Shown: one piece after another, positions 37,701 to 49,700 of the stretch
Layout: each line of letters begins with the position of its first letter
How positions within the stretch are numbered: position 1 is the first letter of the stretch
NCBI GenBank assembly: GCA_004794785.1
Contig: SJOL01001977.1
Location: 46,653-110,652 of the forward strand
Length of the DNA: 64,000 nucleotides
Origin: Opisthorchis felineus
Lineage: Eukaryota; Platyhelminthes; Trematoda; Opisthorchiida; Opisthorchiidae
Reading direction: 5' to 3'
Notes under the pieces: generated by a model
What the model was told of the DNA's origin: nothing
Database searches by the model: none
Seen by the model: the letters and a program-made list of their open reading frames with translations, nothing else
Made by a program: the position numbers and the translations under genes

Positions 37701-40700
37701 AGCACATACGTACTATAAGAGAATTCATCACTCCGGCAACAGACTAGCCATTGTGTCAGGCACGAGGATTAGTTGCACGATATGTTTACGTGACTCTTGA
37801 GACGAACAAAATCGGATTCGCTCGCCACAGCTCCCAAAGAGGGTACTTTTCGTTTGCAGGCCAGAAGGTCCACATGAGAGGAAGTTACAAATTTCTGAAG
37901 ACGAATCAAATAGCACATAGGTTGCAACAAAAATAACGGTTCCAGGATTCGGAATCAAATCTGCAGTTCTTGGACATAGAATAGTACCATGATTGACAAA
38001 ACACCCAAAACAGGATGAATTACAGAGGCACTTACATGACGCTTGAATCGAATTGGGCATGTGTTTTCGCCAGTCAATTGTTCACTATTCTTGGTCAGCC
38101 AAAATAGGAATCCTAGACACTCGCACCAGGCAGCCACTTGCTTGTCCCAGGGGAATTGGTTGTGAATATCAACCAACAGTGGGACTACTTGATCAGCTAA
38201 AAATAAAAGAAAGAGGGGTAGGTGGGCCAGCTTAGCAAGTGTACAATATAGTGCCCACGAGTGGCAAGGTCCTTAAAAGAACTATAATATGACTACTCAG
38301 TAACGCGTATGCATAAGACTTTTGGACACTATTGTCAGCTCCACCAAACTGATTTGCTCTTCGATATGAGACATTCTGACTTTCGATGGTTCGCGGTGAT
38401 TCGCATTAAAACGCAAAAGGGGTCAAGAGTGCGCCAAGCAATCGGTTATCGCGTGTGTAGACCAGTGGTGACTATATAGATGAAAAAATTTGAAGCTAAA
38501 AAGTTCTCTATTATAGTGCGTATTAAAATTAACTAGCAAATATATAGAGATGATCGTTTGGTATTTACTGTGTTGACAGGCTGGATAAACACAAGTAGCA
38601 CAGTCGTCAGAGGCCAACTGTCATTGAAGTACATCATACTTGATATGCTCTAACAACGCGGATCTCCTGTGAGCGGCCATTAACACAGTTTCATTCCAAT
38701 CAAACAGCAAAAACAATCTAAGCGAGCCTTAAGCGAAATGAAACCCATGATCGAATCAACTACAAGAAGGGAAAGGATAAAGTGTTACAATATCGCAGTT
38801 GCTCTGCACTTCGGATTGCTTCTGACACGGTCATTTCAACACATGTCACATAACCGAATTCGGCTGGTTGATCTTATTTGCCCTCAAGTTCCGGTGAAAA
38901 TTCTTCGATGCACTTAAAAGGATCATGCAGATTAAAATAAGAATTAATGAATACAACCAATTGTTGCAAAGTATTGCTTTTATAGTAAAGATTCAGAAGG
39001 ACAACAGAAATCTCAGTCACACGAAGACCTTATTCCTTCCTGCTAATCACTACACGGGTGCTGAAGAAATTGTGACGGACGAGAGGAGTCACATGAATGA
39101 GGCTTCACACGTGTGCATCAAGCGGGATTTCGACCGCGTAGAGGCTGCGTTGACCAGATCCTCATACTCCATCAGGTGTCAGGGTAACGTAATATGTACA
39201 TACGTCCCACAATGCTGGTGTCCCTTGATTTCAAAAGTACGTTCAATTCCGTCGACAGGCCCGTCCACCTAACTACACTTGCTCAACCTGGGTGGCCACA
39301 GAAGTTTGTGAACATGGTGCAGTCATTATATCCACACACTTCCAAACACGTGGGTGTGTACGGTGTGTACACCACTTCCTACAAGAAGTGGTGTCCGGCA
39401 AAGATGTCCACTCTCTCCATTCTTGCTCAGCTTCGCTATCAAAGAGCTTATGACACGAACGCTGAAGGATCCTCGAAACCCCGGTGTTCAAATCTTTTCT
39501 GGTGAAAACCTTGTAAATCTAGAGTACGGAGACGATATCGTCCTCATTTTTGAAGACGCAGGTCAATCACAAGCACTGTTGGATAAACTTTCGGAGTGAA
39601 CCTTGCATATACAAGGTGTAAAGTCATTCTCTAGAACGTGGAGTTTCAGAACATGCTCCTTTGCAATTCAAGAAGCATTGGAAGTTGTGGAGGCCTGCCG
39701 ATTCACGTCATTTGTGTCGAAAAGGCATATCACTGGGTCTTGAGGATCGTGTGCAACAGCTTCTAGTAAGGGCTTTATTGTTGTATGGTTGTATGGCCAC
39801 CGCGGACAGATGACTGAGGCGTCTTCACGTTTTTGACCACTGATGTCTCACAAGTGTTGCTGGTATCAGATGGCATCAACGAATTCGTAACGAGGTAATT
39901 ATAAACCGGGTATTTGGCTGTTCAGCAAGTACTTAAGTTGCGGATGACATTCAACACCATCAGCTGCGGTGGCCTAAACATCGTCTACCAAGATGAGTGT
40001 TGTTTTCCGTGCCTGCTTCAGAGTGGGGCAAACTGCGAAGTGGACAACGTCTGACTTGGTGGAAGCGATTCCAATGGGTTTCGGTGTTGCTGGCTTGGTT
40101 CGCTTTCCCAATGTGAAACCCCGGCGCTTGGCTGAACACTGGGGAAAACAGCGGATAATCGGTATCAGCAAAGTTCGTGCTGTCAGTTTCATTCCAGATT
40201 ATGTAGTTGAGCACCTGAATGTGTGAGCATCTCAGAATGCTTTTGATAAGCTAGGGCCAGGTCTCTCCCTCACCCACTTTTCTTTTCATTTCAAGACCTC
40301 AAGTACAATTAAATTAAAGTTGTGATTGTGCGGCAGTGAAGCATTAGTGTCATGATTGATGTTGCTCTCCCTAAGGACGATAAAAATGATAGCGGCCTTT
40401 GGAATCCAACCCCATATTCAACGAAAATTCCAAGTGCATTGCTTGGTAATTACTAGATTTTCCTGGAAGATCATGAATAAAACAGAGAAACAATCAATCT
40501 ATCACCAGTCAAGTTGTTCTGACTTAGTCAAAAGTTGGCTAAACAAAGCCAATTTTTAGGGCATCGTCCTTTTGCATTAAGGCATTCATCCAGGCCAATC
40601 AAATGTGGGTTCGAGGTGGAGGTTCTTCCTGGATTACAACTCCTAAGAAACAGAACACGACCAGGTCAGTTTTACACTAACAATTATGGTGGTTGCCCAC

Positions 40701-43700
40701 CAACCTATATTAAGTCATCCCAAACTAAGGCTATTTAAATTGGGTCGCGTAACGTTTGGCTTGAAGACGACACTTTTTGGGAGATCACCCCTATCCCCAA
40801 CAAATACAAGCACGCGAAATTCGCGTGCAAGGGCTCTACATATTTTGACACCAAATAGGTATCCGACCGATGAGCAAGATGGCTCAGTGGTTAGAGCGCG
40901 AATTTACTGACCGGAAGGTCCGTGGTTCGAACCCGACCTCTGCCTCTCGATTTCTCCTGTCTAGGCTTGGGCAACCTGGCAGTATCCCAGCCCTCGTGCT
41001 TCCTTCTGGTGGCATGGCAGTTAGGCACCGAAGGGTGTTACGACTGAACGATAAGCAAGCACACAAAGTAGTTTGCTCAATTCCGATTTCTGATTTTCAT
41101 CTGTGGTACGTGATGTTCCCCTCATCCCCCGGGGGAGGCTATAGTTTGCCATAAGCCAATGGAACCAGACGAAATTTTATCAATACCATGTATGAAAAAC
41201 CTACCTTTGGCAGACACATACATGTGAAACTTTGCTGACTTGATGTCTGACAATGTGCAGGGAAGTGCTATGGACATACACAAGTTTAAATGCAAACACA
41301 AGTCTCTAGTGCCTTCTAGGCGGCCCGCAAAGTGAGGGCTTCCTAACATAGTTGTCCGGAGTTTCGGTGACCACTTTCGTGGGTGATGAAGGTGGTCTTC
41401 ATGACGGAGTGGCTGTCACATTGTTCTTATAAGAGCTGGTCATGATATTGCTTCGCTAGTTCGTACTTAATAGCAGCATTGTCAAAAGTTAAGGTACATA
41501 TTTTGTTGTCTGCTCATTCGGAAATAAGAGGTGTTTCCCTTAGAGAAAATACGACCCAGCAAAGACCGTTCCCCGTGAATCTTGATGTCCGGTGGAGTAG
41601 GACCGCTGTATATTCTGGAAAATTAACCCACATAACGAATTCTGTGATGTCTTAAAAATATTTGTTGGTCGTATGGCTTGATGTGCGAGTTAACGACGCT
41701 AGAAGAGCTCCAGCGCACACAGTTTCACTGTCAAACGGTGATGAGATAAAGTGATTTGCGGTGGTCACAAAAAAGCGGAAATGCTGTACTACGTAGCACC
41801 ATCTGTTGCTTCGGGATAAGTCTACTTTTGAACACCAATCACAAGCTAGTACCAATTCAATCCGCCTCACCATATGAACGTGAATGTGGGGACAGCTTCC
41901 AAATGGATTAAAAGTGGACCAGCAACTTGTGTTATCTATATTGTACATTGGGGTCCAAAACATTTAACGGAAGTATCAGGTGGTCTTTTTTGAGAGTGGT
42001 CTCTCCAGAGCAGAATGACTGTAGAACGTAGGGCTTGTGCTTCGTATTCGGTTCGCTCAGACATGAGGAGCAAACTAGAGCGCATTCCAGATCTATCAAC
42101 CTGCCGTAGACCGGACAATCCTCAAGTGGGACTGTTTCGTGATTCCCGAGAAGCGGACCCTAGTAGCATGGCTGAAGGATGGTACTAATCGACAAGAGCG
42201 GCAGAACCAGTAAAACGGAAACAAACCTACCAACTACTTCATCTTTCCAATCTCGACTGAGAAATACTAATGCAATAGCCCAAAGCCAGCTGCTTATCCA
42301 GCTTTCCTTGCATCGTTCTAATAAAGCCCGCTGTTGCTGACGTTCAGCCTTCCGATCATTTCTGTCGGCCTTCGAACTGCTCCTCGGCAATGAGGACGCT
42401 AGCGATTCTAGGGCGAGTGGGCCGGTGACTTGGGCTAGGCCACGAACAAGACCGGTATAGAAAGCCAGTCGGCGTCGAGGTAAGCGGCTGGCTAGTCCGG
42501 GCAAACCATCCACAAACAGCACGACAACTTGAAGTGCAGCTTTCGTTTGACTAGTTGAAGCGCGAACCAGGGCAGGGACGGCGATCACAACGAGTCGTCC
42601 GAGCAACACCAGACTGTGAACATTGTCCAAGCGCATAACCCGTTCGTTAGCAGCGATCCATTGAATCATGCCGATCAGGCGTGGACACAAAGCAACCTGG
42701 ATACAGTAACAAAAATATCGGCATTTCAGTTTTCTGAATCAAAAAAAGAATTTTATATCACTACGGTTATAATTAGAACTATATAGTTGACGCTTTCATC
42801 TGCAAAACGAGAGGTGGTTTGCTGTCAAATTAAGTGAATATGAGGGAAGTTTTCTTTCATATCAAATAAATATTTGCGTTAAAAGACTTCATAACCTTGA
42901 TGCATTTTGAAGGTAGAGTGGATGTCAGAGCAGATCGATTGCTGCTCGTGTACGGACTATGCACGTCTAAGCAGACAGAGAGCTCATGAAAAGTGGAGGA
43001 GAAAATGGTATGCGAACCAGACAACATAATCCAAGTTTTAGATGAGCTTGCTGGCTAAATAACGCGATATTACGTTATGTTCACTATAACAAATACCGGG
43101 CAAATATGGGACTAACTCATACGTTATGTTCTGATACGAAAGGTAGCTTTGAGCATTGGTCTAATTTCACATACCCGGTTAGATTTTAGCAATTTATTGT
43201 AAGAGTTCGATAGGTGCTGGAGTACTGAATTCGGATGTGCGTTGAATCAATTATTTATTCGGTTGACGGAAATTTGACATAAGTTAGAAAAAAAAACAGG
43301 GTACAAACAGAATAACGCACTAGTGAAGCTACTTAATAAAAACTCACCGGAAACATGGCAGATAGCTCGATGAAGCATAACAAGACTTGTTGATGAAGAG
43401 CCGTCCAGTCAGGATAAACTGTGAGACACTGAAATACAGGCCCGACGGCGGACTGAGCGGCGAGTAACGCACTTGACACAGATCGATTATTCGATACAGC
43501 TGTGGATCGGAGTCGTTTTCCAACGTTCGATTGAATGGTCCTATTGCCTTCAGCCAGGATCGTAATCATACATACCAATAACCGCTGGACACAACTTCGC
43601 ACCAAAGTTCGAACACATGGGACATCTAAACTACTGACAGGTTGTGAGTCGTCTGTAGTGATATCCATGGGCAGTGGACGGTTGGGACTATCGGAGGTAG

Positions 43701-46700
43701 AAAGGTCGTTTGCTAATCTGGGTTGGTGTGTAAAGCATTCTTCATCTGAATCGGAGTCTGAGCTGCTGACCAAATCAGGAGTAAACGTCTGAAGTTTGGT
43801 AAAGCGCTGTTCCTGACTAAGAAGCCTATAGTGCAAAGGGGACCGACATGCAAAATAGCTTACTAAGATGTAATAAATATACATGACAGACGGTAAAATC
43901 ACGGACTAGTCACTCCATGAACCTGTACAGTCTTTGTAAAGTGGAGTGATGCAGGTTTGAATTTACACAACAAACGCACACAACAAACGTACACAAACGT
44001 ACACAACAAACTCAAATATTTTATTGGGCTGCTTAAATGGCGAATCAAAATGCATACTGATTTTCTGGACCAACTAACTGGAAACCTCCAGGTAATCCAA
44101 ATTAACGGAAGATAAAACTGCCTAAATAATCTGAGATAACACAGTGCCACACATCCAAAGTGTTTAGTCTTGTGATATTCTAACAAAACCACAGCCTGTA
44201 GGTACTCGGTGGAACTTGAGTGAACAGGTTCGAGGGGAAAGATGAAAATTTTAGGAATTTGCCAGATATATCAGACCACATAGGAACAGTCTCCGTAGCA
44301 GCACATCTGTCCTAGATTCTCTTTTTACGCAAAAGGGCCCAGGAAAAGCAGCTGGGGAGGTTACGGAGTAATACAAGGGTGGCAATCGGTTTGTTCATGC
44401 TCATAGAAAGATTTTAAACTTGAGTAAGCGAATCACTAGCCAAGTAAATATACAACCTGAGCAACCACAGTACCGCGACGACAAACGAAACAATGACATC
44501 AGTTATCGCCTCTCCACAAGAGGGACAGATTAAAGATACTTCCCAATATACGCTGTCCTAGTGCACCACCAATGAAAGAAGGGGAACACAACTTTATTGC
44601 TCACCCAATCAAATGGTTGACCAACGGTGTGAGGAGATGCAGAACGGGAGCAAAGGAGATGCCACTGCTGGTTGGGGACGACGTAGACTTGGATTTCATA
44701 CGCGAATCGGGAGTCAGTTGTGCCACAACTTTAAGCATCGGATCTTTACTGTGCACTTTGGATTCGGGTACCGGTTGTTTAAGGCGACTGACTGATTCTG
44801 AAAGGATCGTGATAACAATGCCAAGAAGACGCAAACGCTTCACGTCCGTAATGCCAGGGTTTTCAGACGTCAGAGTGTCCTTAACTGTTTCCATGGGATT
44901 AAGTTCGTTCCTACTTAGGTCGGATTCTTTAGCATGTCGCCGTCGTGCTTCTCTGTGGGTGTAGAGGGGAGGAATAACAGGTGTACTAAATCAATTAAAT
45001 AAAAAAACTAGTAGCGGATTTAGGAAAGACTGGCAAAAGTCAACTCGAAAGGGCATCGATGAGGAGAGGGGCACAATATGACTATTGGATGGAAATGTAC
45101 AAACCAGACACTACCAAAGAATCTGACTATCATTGCAGGGCTTGTACCACGAAGTGCTAATCGCTACTGTTCCGATGCTAAACGTAATGACTCACCGAGT
45201 CTCAGCAACCCGTGTGAAAAGGGATTTGTTCACAGACCTGCGATACAAGCACCCAGCAGCATCCAGTTTGAGTAACAGGTAGTCGAAATGGTCCACAGTG
45301 AGGTTGAGCTGCAGAAAGAAGAAAAAGCACACATATAACAGTCAAACGTTGGAGAAGGAAGCTTCTAAACAGCTTCATCTAGACAGCGTCTTCGTATGGG
45401 CTTTCATGTTTCAGTGGGAAGTTTTCTTATTTCGTGTGAAGTGTAACATCGATATTCAATACGGCTTCACGCTCGCCACGAAAACAGTTGATGCGTGCCA
45501 TGCACACCTAAATGACTTGCATAATTTGCGCCTGTCAGCTCTGGCGATTAGAATCCTTTTGCAGAATTGAGGAACTAATTCCATACGTGGAACGGAAACG
45601 GTACGATAAAACTAACGGAATACGCTACCTGAATGACCGTGTACCTTGGTACTGGCATTCGTTGCAACAAGTGGCCAATTCGGTGATAGACACGCTGTGG
45701 TACAGCAAAGAGTATAACCTAAGGTATGCATGAATGATCTTTAGGGCTGATACTCAAAGGCCGGGAGAGATTACAGAGTACCCTTGTTAGCAACAGACAT
45801 TTGGTCGTGAATCTACTAAGGCGAACAATAGGGGTATATATGGCCTATATAACGGAATGAGAACGAAGTAGCAAACGCAAGGGTTGACTTCAAGTGATCT
45901 TGAAAATCGTTCTGGCAGTCGTGCCCCAGCTCCCTTCAAGATCTAACGGCCATAATGAATTCGGATTTCACGAACGACGATGCTGGCTCATAATTCTAGT
46001 ATCGGATGCCTGTTCAACATTAGACGTTTTGACATTGGCAGTTTGTTTCATCAGACCAAGGTCCACATCCTCACGTTTGCAGACGACTGTATGTTATACG
46101 CACAGACGCACAATGAACTGCAGCGCCTAGCCGAGTTTTCGGCCGCTGCCGCGCTACTTGGCCCGAAAATCAACCACAAGGCTTTTGTTCTGCACAAACC
46201 TGCATCAACCTCGGAAGCACATTGTCTGCTGGCGTAACCGTCGACAGTGAGTTAAGACCCCTTGTTGCCAAGGTTGTTGTGGCTTCTGGTAAACCCGAGA
46301 AACTGATGTGGAGGAACCTGCGAGTGGAGACCAAGATGCACGTCTAAAAGGCGATGGTTTCGTCTGTCCTCTTGTACGACATTGAAACACGGACTATGTA
46401 CTAGCACAACCGCCAACACTAGAGTAGCATCCACGTGCGCTGCCCGAGATAGATACGTGCCCCTTGGACTGGGCAAGTGCCGGATACGGAGGTCCTCCGA
46501 CGGGCGAACTGTGGTGGAATGGAGGCTGCGAATATAATCAACCGTCTAGGAGAGCCGGGACATGTTTCCCGACTGGATGGGAAAAGGATCCCGAAGCAGG
46601 TTCTATATAGCCGGAGGAGCACGAAGAAACGAAACGCCGGCAAATGAAAGATTCGGTATCTGGATACTTCAACGATCGTCAACTCCGAGCAAGAGAGCTG

Positions 46701-49700
46701 AAGCGTGTAAGACAGAGGGAAGTTAACAGAGCTGTCGAACCTGAAGACGGAAGATACTGAAGGTGCAGCGACTGCGGCCGAGTTTGCGCTGGTCACATTG
46801 GCTACCAGCAGATCCGCCATCGGATAAAGTAAGCTTACCAAATCCGCCCTAGCTTTCTGAAGGTACTAGATAGATGAGTCTGCGGCGGTGCTAAAATCCA
46901 CTTTCCATAACCATCCTTAAAGGCCAAACATACGAAGATGCCTTAATACACTGAGCGATTCGGTTTGCTAAACTCGCGATAGTGCTGGAGGTAACTTTTA
47001 GTGACCATCGCGAGAACGGAATCCAGTTGAACCACCGCTAATTACAGAATGGCATGTTGGTGTACTCTGTTAGTAATCCAGCCCCCAATCTATCCGAAGT
47101 CGACATCGTTCAACTGAACTGCAAAGCTGTTGCTATCTGTGTCAGCAAGAACCCATTTAATGCTGTAGGTAGCCCGAAGCGTTAGGTCTACAAATGTGCT
47201 AGAAGCGGCTTTCTGTGACCAGAGTTGCACACATCAAGTTGAATGATGCCTACCACTGGACAGCCATATGTGTGTCCAAGGTGCGACTGATGTGTGATAC
47301 GGATTACCAGACGCCCCTGTGCATAAGCTGTGGGTACCAACCGTCTATTTATGTCCACGGCGCTGACCGTAAGTGGTTTCTTAGAGAGGGGCTCTGTTTT
47401 GGTTGCCACGCTGAACATCGTTTTTTCATCACTAAATAAATAAAAAAATAAGATAATCGTTCAGCTGTAGCACCCTTCCGGTGCCTAGCTGCCAAGCCAC
47501 CCGAAGAAAGCACGAGGGCTGGGATACTGCCAGGTTGCCCAAGCCTAGACAGGGGAAGTCGAGAGGCAGATGTCGGGTTCGAACCACGGACCTTCCGGTC
47601 AGTAAACTGGCGCTCTAACCACTTGAGCCATCTCATCACTAACTCACGTTCACTTTGTGAACGTTGTATTACATTGTATTTTGTTGTTTTGGGTTACGAT
47701 TTAATGTATCCTCTCTAGGCTTGGACAACCTGGCAGTATCCCAGCCATCGTGCTTCCTTTGGGTGGCATGGCAGACAGGCACCGAAAGGGTGTTACAGCT
47801 GAACGATTATTATCTTATCCTATCGTATTCTATTGTGTATCTCGTGCGGTCACCTACAGAAGACCTGCGGGTTGTTAAGCCTACAAGGGTGTTAGAGCTA
47901 AATCTCTGTGACCATCGTTGCTCAAACTTAGCTTAACGATGACTCGCACTAACCAGCTATGTGTGTGCCTAGGATGCGCCCCAATGAGTAGCGCCCTTTC
48001 CCATGCACTGTGGGGTTCAACTGTCCAGTTGTGCCCACTTGAATTGACAATGTGGACCACCAGTTGGGCATACTGATGGCTTTGGTACTGCCCCTCTTGT
48101 TCACTCTCAGGTTTTATTCCCTCGGGTACATGGCGTCCCGGTGGAAATGCATGCGGCTTAGCACAAACCGTATGTGTCGCTACCCGTTGTGCGCGCGTGT
48201 CTGTTGGCGTAGTTCGATGTGATATTCTAATCCGGAAACGGATACCAGCCCACCATTATATATATATATATATATACTTGAGAAGCGGACCAGTGCTTTA
48301 TTCAACAATGGAACAGCCCCGCCATATGAAGATCATACTGTACTCCGTATAATGGGACAATTCTGTAACTACAATGGAATTGTCAACCGGACAGTGTGGT
48401 TGTCCACTGTACCTTGCAGCCAGTACGAAACGACTGATCGAAATCGGCTGAAAGCCCACTACTGGTTTCGTCTTATTTGAGACCTATTAGAGAGAAGCTG
48501 TTGCCGAATATCAATCAGTCCTTTTATCTCACCCCAGGCAAATTTGTACTTAAATAGGGCAACCACGGTTACCTAATGGATCCCAAAAAGAACGAGGCTA
48601 ATGGTGGAATACGGACGAATTGCGGTTAGCCTTAGCATATTACACACAAGGCACAATTACTCAGCATCCTGAATCTTAGCCCAACTTAAAGCTGGAGGCA
48701 GTTTGTTCTGCGAATTTAGCCGTGGGGTTTAATAGAAGCCTACTTGGATCCCTCGTCCACATCAAACAGATATACACATTAGTTATAGCTATATCCATTT
48801 CCAAGGTACCTTCATTTTCAAATTATCAGTTAATAATAGAGAACTAAGTGAACAGAGAAAGAAGTGCGTATTTCGTGAAAACAAGTGGGCACGCACTAGA
48901 AAATAAACAAAAGCTGATGACCAGAGAAGCTAGAGAAATTCGAAGAATCAGAGAGATAAGCCCTATGGGAAAGCCGTGTGCACATGCATGCAGCGCATTG
49001 ACATTTCCCGATCGAGCAAAAAAATCGTAAGTTGGTTTCCTCGTTCTTACAGAAAACGAAAAAGGAGAAATATTCCACAATCCCATGGACGTAAATGTAT
49101 CTTAGTGAGAACAAAGCGGTTTTACGAGTTGGGTGGATGTCTTTGAGATTACGAAAAGATAACGGCGAACGTGACTATATAAACAGTGAGAAAATGATTT
49201 GAAGAATAGCTAACAGAAACTCAGTGAGGATTACACGAAAGGAAACAGGAATACAGCAAGACTGCTAATAACCGTGTGTGATTTAGCGGCCAGGTCACGA
49301 AAAAAACATATGAACGCAACGAGAAGTGAAACACTAAGTACTAGAACGGAAAATAATACGGTGGCCTGTTTTCGCAAAAACATCTTGGGCCTGCCTCCCA
49401 GGTATGGTGCTCGATGGTAGTCACAAAACATCATATAAAATCAGTTCGTTCTCGAATAAGGTTTTTGGTCATCCGCGGAGTTCTTCTGGCGGTCATGATT
49501 GACCAGCACCTTTTTATCAAGCAACTGATGCCGATTATTAACCAAATCTTTACAGCTGACTGAGAAGAAACGGATACTGTTCTTAACTTCTTCTTCAGAC
49601 CCAAGGGAGACATGTAAAAGTATTCATTATCTGCTGTCAAACCTCGGCATATGAACCACGTACCACAAGGACAACACATTTCACAGGTAGCTAACTTGTA

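Noticed and set aside
37362..37718. 118-codon plus-strand frame
   Set aside because: It lies in a HEATR1 intron, antisense, with no recognisable domain, no splice sites of note and no family similarity.
40871..40945. tRNA gene predicted from the A and B boxes
   Set aside because: The boxes are good, but the same head occurs in seven of the eight copies, fused to a constant body, and three copies have target-site duplications. The sequence does not fold into a complete cloverleaf with a matched acceptor stem. It is a SINE head, not a tRNA gene.
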